Assembly (NCBI GenBank): GCA_016839425.1
Contig: JAEOUI010000438.1
Span: 1 to 19,225, forward strand
Length of the DNA: 19,225 nucleotides
Direction: 5' to 3'
From: Promethearchaeota archaeon
Lineage (GTDB): Archaea > Asgardarchaeota > Lokiarchaeia > Sigynarchaeales > SOKP01
The notes beneath the pieces were generated by a model. It did no database searches. It was not told the origin of the DNA and saw nothing but the letters and a program-made list of their open reading frames with translations. This document shows, one piece after another, positions 15,572 to 19,225 of the stretch (its first letter is position 1; every line of letters begins with the position of its first letter). The position numbers and the translations under genes were made by a program.

Positions 15572-15835
15572 TTAGAATATTCCTAAATCTATTGCTATAT
15601 CCTGAGCGGAATTATCTGGATGGAGCTTTACGAAAGCTTTTTTCTCTCCTCGCGGAGTAATTAAAGTATTAATTCTAATTACTTTAACATTATGGATTGA
15701 TTCTATTGCTCTTTTAATTGTATTTTTATTGGCAGATTTGTCAACTAAGAAAACCAACTTATTTTCTTTTTCGATAAGATCGAATGTTTTTTCAGTAACT
15801 AAAGGTTTTTTGATCATACTGTATATATCTCTCAT
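15572..15835 (-). CDS. rpl23: 50S ribosomal protein uL23
   Basis: This 87-residue protein has the short archaeal length. The family start is IKKPLVTEKTFDLIEKENKL, followed by FLVDKSANKNTIKRAIE and VKVIRINTLITPRGEKKAFV. It binds 23S rRNA domain III and lines the polypeptide exit tunnel, where signal recognition particle and other nascent-chain factors dock. The ATG overlaps the L4 stop in ATGA, and a GAGGGAT Shine-Dalgarno-like sequence lies inside the end of L4, so translation is probably coupled. It is the last gene of the operon here. In many archaea uL2 and uS19 come next, but the next gene is an unrelated convergent one. Confidence 0.95.
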   Translation of the reverse strand: MRDIYSMIKKPLVTEKTFDLIEKENKLVFLVDKSANKNTIKRAIESIHNVKVIRINTLITPRGEKKAFVKLHPDNSAQDIAIDLGIF

Positions 15836-16626
15836 TTTAATAATCCCTCATATTTATTCAGTTCATTAAAAGCAGACTGAGTCCATAAAACTAATCTTCC
15901 TGGATGACCTCCGGGAGCCAAATTATCGATTGATAAATTATCAATTTTTACAATATCTGCCCCTGATATGTTTCTTGAGGCTTTTACAATTCCAAAATCG
16001 TCTTTAATTACTATTAAAAACCCCTTTCGATGTTTGTATTTTCTTCCTCGTCTTTTTCCCTTACCTGCCCTTATTTTTTTACTTTCCTTGATTTTAGACA
16101 ATTCTTGCTCCAAACCAAATTCGCTTAAGATTGAATATATTTTATCAGTCTTTTTTATTGTTTGAATTTTATCATCTACGACTAAGGGAATTTCAGGGAT
16201 TTTTTCGATTATATGTCCTCTATTTTCAACCCATATACGATCTCCCGAAGCTGAAATAGCAGAGATTAATGCGAATTTTTTAGTCTTTTTATTAATTCGT
16301 TTTTCTAATTTTTTATCAACTTTTATTGGGTGGCCCGCCCTTCCTCCTTTAGCAAAGGGAACACGACCTACATTTCTGGCAGTGGGATATCCAGATCCTT
16401 TTAATCTTGGAGCTCGAGATAATTCATGTCCCGAACCCCAACTCACGGCTGTGTTTCTTAAACCCGCCTTGGGATCTCTCCCCTGTGCTTGTTTTTTTCT
16501 GCTTTGAGACGATTGATTGGCTTTTTGGATAAGATCCTTCCTTGGTTTTATATCGAACACTTTTGGCCGATCAATAGTTTCCTTTTTACTGGCTTCCAAA
16601 CTATATATTGTTGTCTTTTTTTCCAT
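15832..16626 (-). CDS. rpl4: 50S ribosomal protein uL4
   Basis: This 264-residue protein has the archaeal/eukaryotic uL4 pattern: YSLEASKKETIDRPKVFDIK, the long tunnel loop with RKKQAQGRDPKAGLRNTAVS, WGSGHELSRAPRLKGSGYPT and GRVPFAKGGRAGHPIK, and RAGKGKRRGRKYKHRKG near 190-205. It is an early assembly protein of the large subunit, and its loop lines the exit tunnel. It starts 13 bp after the L3 stop behind a GGGGAT ribosome-binding-like sequence, and shares ATGA with L23 at its end. Nothing unusual is seen in length or motifs. Confidence 0.97.
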   Translation of the reverse strand: MEKKTTIYSLEASKKETIDRPKVFDIKPRKDLIQKANQSSQSRKKQAQGRDPKAGLRNTAVSWGSGHELSRAPRLKGSGYPTARNVGRVPFAKGGRAGHPIKVDKKLEKRINKKTKKFALISAISASGDRIWVENRGHIIEKIPEIPLVVDDKIQTIKKTDKIYSILSEFGLEQELSKIKESKKIRAGKGKRRGRKYKHRKGFLIVIKDDFGIVKASRNISGADIVKIDNLSIDNLAPGGHPGRLVLWTQSAFNELNKYEGLLK

Positions 16627-16639
16627 TAGATTATCCCCA

Positions 16640-17656
16640 CTACTTTCTCTGTTGGCTTTCTCTACTAATAAATGTTATTTCTGGAGATTGAATTGTGAAA
16701 GTATGTGAAGGTCTCAGAGATTTTCTGATTCTCACAAGTCTTTTTTTAGGTCCTGGTATTGATCCGAGAACAATTAAGTAATCCCCTTGAATAGTTCCAT
16801 AACGAATGAATCCTCCTTTAGGATTGATTTCTTCTTCGTTTTCACCAATATTCATAATTCTTTTATTATATTCTGTTCTTTGATGATACCCGAGTTGACC
16901 AGGCCTAGCAATGGTATATGACACTCTAGCTGGGTGCCATGGACCGATGCACGCAACGGCTCTCCTGATTTTACTATTTTTTCTTGAAAGTATTCTCACA
17001 CCATGTCTTTTTACCGGACCTTGAAATCCTTTTCCCTTTGTAACGGCGATAATATCAATAAGCTCCCCTTCAGTTAATATATCCCTTGCCCTTAACTCTT
17101 TTCCTAATTTTTTTGAAGCAAATTTTAAACCTTCTTTCGGGTCATCAGTACTAAGTTTGACCTCAATAATGTCTGGTTTTTTTCTTGGAATAGATGTTTT
17201 GTAAGGTTGGGTTTGAAAAATACCCCTGATTTCACTTGTTTTATTTAGATTGTCTGAAATCGTTTTCTGAGCTTCTTTAAAGTTGTATTTTTCGAAATTA
17301 GGCAAATTAATTTTTCGAGCAAGATAATTATTAACTTCCTTGCTAAATATTTCACCTATAATAAATTTTCCATATTCGTCCTTATTATACACTCTAATGC
17401 CTATAAGTATCATAGGTGGAACCTCAATTATTGTAACAGGTTTCATAAGCTCTTTTCCATAATATGGACTTGATTTTTGATCTTCGATATAAGTAATATG
17501 TGTCATTCCCGCCTTGAAACCAGCAAATCCTTGGAATGAATTTTCTCCTTCAGAATCGCCCCAGTGCCTTATTCTTCCTTTCTCAATAGAAGCTCTTTTT
17601 CTGGGAAGAAAAGCTAAAGAACCGTGTCTTGGTGCGTGTTTTTTTCGATGAGCCAT
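16640..17656 (-). CDS. rpl3: 50S ribosomal protein uL3
   Basis: This 338-residue protein has the archaeal/eukaryotic length. It opens with MAHRKKHAPRHGSLAFLPRK, followed by GFAGFKAGMTHI and VTIIEVPPMILIGIRVY. Later come VTKGKGFQGPVKRHGVRI and the conserved IGPWHPARVSYTIARPGQLG with YHQRTEYNKRIM, the segment that reaches towards the peptidyl transferase centre. It is the first gene of the L3-L4-L23 operon. The upstream stretch rich in TTTATTTATTTT (about 17685-17696) is a plausible TATA region, and the ATG is the only sensible start. Confidence 0.97.
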   Translation of the reverse strand: MAHRKKHAPRHGSLAFLPRKRASIEKGRIRHWGDSEGENSFQGFAGFKAGMTHITYIEDQKSSPYYGKELMKPVTIIEVPPMILIGIRVYNKDEYGKFIIGEIFSKEVNNYLARKINLPNFEKYNFKEAQKTISDNLNKTSEIRGIFQTQPYKTSIPRKKPDIIEVKLSTDDPKEGLKFASKKLGKELRARDILTEGELIDIIAVTKGKGFQGPVKRHGVRILSRKNSKIRRAVACIGPWHPARVSYTIARPGQLGYHQRTEYNKRIMNIGENEEEINPKGGFIRYGTIQGDYLIVLGSIPGPKKRLVRIRKSLRPSHTFTIQSPEITFISRESQQRK

Positions 17657-17752
17657 AATTAATCACTTAAGGAAGGAAATTATTCAAAATAAATAAATTT
17701 TTTCATACGGCTTCTAAAGAGCAATTTTTAGGGATATGAAGGAAAATATGTA

Positions 17753-17760
17753 GTTTAAAA
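17753..17760 (+). promoter_or_regulatory. TATA-like box for the secretion ATPase gene
   Basis: GTTTAAAA is centred about 27 nt before the ATG at 17784, so the transcript is probably leaderless. It lies in the divergent gap shared with the L3 promoter. Confidence 0.45.
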
Positions 17761-17783
17761 ATCTAGCTATAGAAATATCAATA

Positions 17784-19225
17784 ATGGTTTTATTAAGTAA
17801 TAATAAAATTATAATATCAGAATTCTATGATCTTAATGGAAAGACTAATTTTCATCTTAAGATTCAATGTGATAAATGTCCTGAGCAAAAAGACAACATT
17901 TTTAAAAGCAATTATTGCATTTCGTGCATTTTGAGTATTATTTTCGAAAATAGGTTCAAAAAAATACAAGATATTTCAATTGGATTTGAAAATGAAATCA
18001 TTACACTCATACAAATTAAAGAGTTATTAGAGTTCTACAAAAAGGTCCATAATTTAAAAAAAACCTATCGAAAAATATATAATCAAAAAAATAAATGTAA
18101 TTATAAGGAATTTCAATGTAAAAACATATTTCCTGCTAAACTTTTAAAAAACAATCAATTTTTAGATCCAATATTCTTTTATGAATTTATAAAAAGAAGT
18201 TATGATATATCTCAAAAAATGATCATAAACAATCAGAATTGCGTTGATTGTGCTCTTTATCGTCAAAAACTCTTATTAAGTCTAATAAAAGCACTTGAAG
18301 GCCTTAAAATAATAAAGAAATACAATATTTACTTAACAAATAATATTGGAGGGTCTCAAAACTTTTATGAAAGCTATTTTTCAACTAATTTTATCACAAA
18401 AAATAGTATTAGCATACCAAGAGAATTTTATATAGATTCTGATAAAAATTTACTAGATAAATATAATGTTTTATTATATAGAGTAGAAATTTTTCAATCA
18501 TTTGAAGAAGTCCAAAAAATATATAGTATTACTCACATTTATGAATCAAAAGCGGAAGAAAACTTTTATGAAAAAATAATTGAAGAAACAATTAGAAACA
18601 TTGACGATCAAAAATTCCAAACTATTGTTGGCATTGTCGATTTAATTGATGTCTATAAAAAAAAAGCCTTAGATTTTATTAGACCAAAATACAAGAATTT
18701 AGCCCCCGATAAAATAGCTGATATGGCCTTTTTAGTATCATTAAAAAAATTGAATTTTGAAAAGATTTTTCCCCTATTAATTGATGATTTTATCGAAGAG
18801 TTGTTTTTAGATGCTCCAGATGACGAGATATATATTAATCATCAAAGATATGGTAGATGTCTCACAGGAATTAAACTTTCTCACCCAGATCTTGAACGAC
18901 TAAAAACATTTTTAAGGATATATAGCGGAAAAAGATTGGATTATAGTAATCCTTCTTTAAAATATGTTTTAAAAAACAAATATTTTCATTGTAGATTTAC
19001 TGTAGACCTTGAACCTATTCATAATAATAAATTTGGATTCGATATACGTAAATTAAACAAAAATATATTCACAATTCAAGATCTACTGAAAAATAATACG
19101 CTAAGCCCCCGTATGGCTGCATTTTTATATTTTTGTGTAATAAAAAAGCAAAACATAACTGTTACGGGTGAGACAGATACAGGAAAAACAACCTTAATAA
19201 ACGCTCTTGATTTAATAACTCCAAA
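17784..19225 (+). CDS. TadA/GspE/VirB11-like secretion or pilus ATPase, N-terminal part
   Basis: The frame is open from the ATG at 17784 to the window end, giving 480 residues of a longer protein. The C-terminal part is the start of the type II/IV secretion ATPase core: FIEELFLDAPDDEIYINHQR (the family's N-domain beta strands), LERLKTFLRIYSGKRLDYSN, a FDIRKLNKNIFTIQDLL segment, MAAFLYFC, and Walker A GETDTGKTTLINAL starting at residue 462. Walker B, the Asp and His boxes lie beyond the edge. The first 160 residues are unusual: CxxC at 29-32, 45-48 and 153-156 plus Cys105 and Cys112, eight cysteines that could bind metal. Such ATPases drive assembly of archaeal type IV pili, archaella or adhesive filaments. 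The Flp-like pilin in this window is a possible client. Confidence 0.88.
   Translation, partial: MVLLSNNKIIISEFYDLNGKTNFHLKIQCDKCPEQKDNIFKSNYCISCILSIIFENRFKKIQDISIGFENEIITLIQIKELLEFYKKVHNLKKTYRKIYNQKNKCNYKEFQCKNIFPAKLLKNNQFLDPIFFYEFIKRSYDISQKMIINNQNCVDCALYRQKLLLSLIKALEGLKIIKKYNIYLTNNIGGSQNFYESYFSTNFITKNSISIPREFYIDSDKNLLDKYNVLLYRVEIFQSFEEVQKIYSITHIYESKAEENFYEKIIEETIRNIDDQKFQTIVGIVDLIDVYKKKALDFIRPKYKNLAPDKIADMAFLVSLKKLNFEKIFPLLIDDFIEELFLDAPDDEIYINHQRYGRCLTGIKLSHPDLERLKTFLRIYSGKRLDYSNPSLKYVLKNKYFHCRFTVDLEPIHNNKFGFDIRKLNKNIFTIQDLLKNNTLSPRMAAFLYFCVIKKQNITVTGETDTGKTTLINALDLITP

Noticed and set aside
1..19225. CRISPR array, rRNA gene or prophage region
   Set aside because: No regularly spaced repeats, no rRNA core sequences and no phage structural genes are visible.

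Overview
The window is chromosomal DNA from a very AT-rich archaeon (by eye roughly 30% G+C). The archaeal markers are a class I lysyl-tRNA synthetase, ABCE1/Rli1, transcription factor B (TFB), and an uL3-uL4-uL23 cluster whose proteins have archaeal/eukaryotic lengths. Many first genes have a TATA-like box about 25-28 nt before the start codon, so they are probably leaderless. The low GC, scattered single genes, lone membrane-anchored C45 hydrolase and bacterial-type class II aldolase would fit an Asgard (Lokiarchaeia-like) genome. That placement is inference; no single gene here proves it.

Layout. 1-2564: the tail of an unknown gene, a polytopic membrane protein (+), and a membrane-anchored Ntn-hydrolase of the C45/acyltransferase type (-). 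2629-2748: a tRNA-Ile(GAT) gene (-) with an unusual insertion between acceptor stem and D-arm. 2889-3610: two small Cys-containing proteins (+). 3617-7231: lysyl-tRNA synthetase (-) and ABCE1 (+), divergent from a shared 90-bp promoter region. 7249-8229: class II fructose-bisphosphate aldolase (-). 8307-8492: a long perfect inverted repeat that looks like a miniature transposable element. 8547-9395: divergent small DNA-binding proteins (winged helix and ribbon-helix-helix). 9387-10058: a Flp-type pilin and a HIT hydrolase (-). 10142-11673: a NIF3/DUF34-like protein and a left-handed beta-helix gamma-carbonic-anhydrase homologue, both apparently without the usual metal ligands. 11682-12570: TFB, interrupted by a frameshift at a run of ten A. 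12749-14293: a B12-binding-fold radical SAM protein. 14416-15552: an unrecognised, extremely AT-rich gene. 15572-17656: the uL3-uL4-uL23 operon (-). 17784-19225: the first 480 residues of a TadA/GspE-like secretion or pilus ATPase with a cysteine-rich N-terminal region, cut by the window end.

Most units are single genes. The clear operon is L3-L4-L23, where L4 and L23 have Shine-Dalgarno-like sequences and L4/L23 share an ATGA overlap. Translation, transcription and ribosome recycling are represented by LysRS, tRNA-Ile, the ribosomal proteins, TFB and ABCE1. The pilin and the ATPase could belong to one archaeal type IV pilus system although they lie 8 kb apart.

The items most worth a second look are the interrupted tRNA, the 27-bp inverted repeat, the TFB frameshift, the two probably degenerate enzyme homologues, and the Flp-like pilin with the Cys-rich ATPase.
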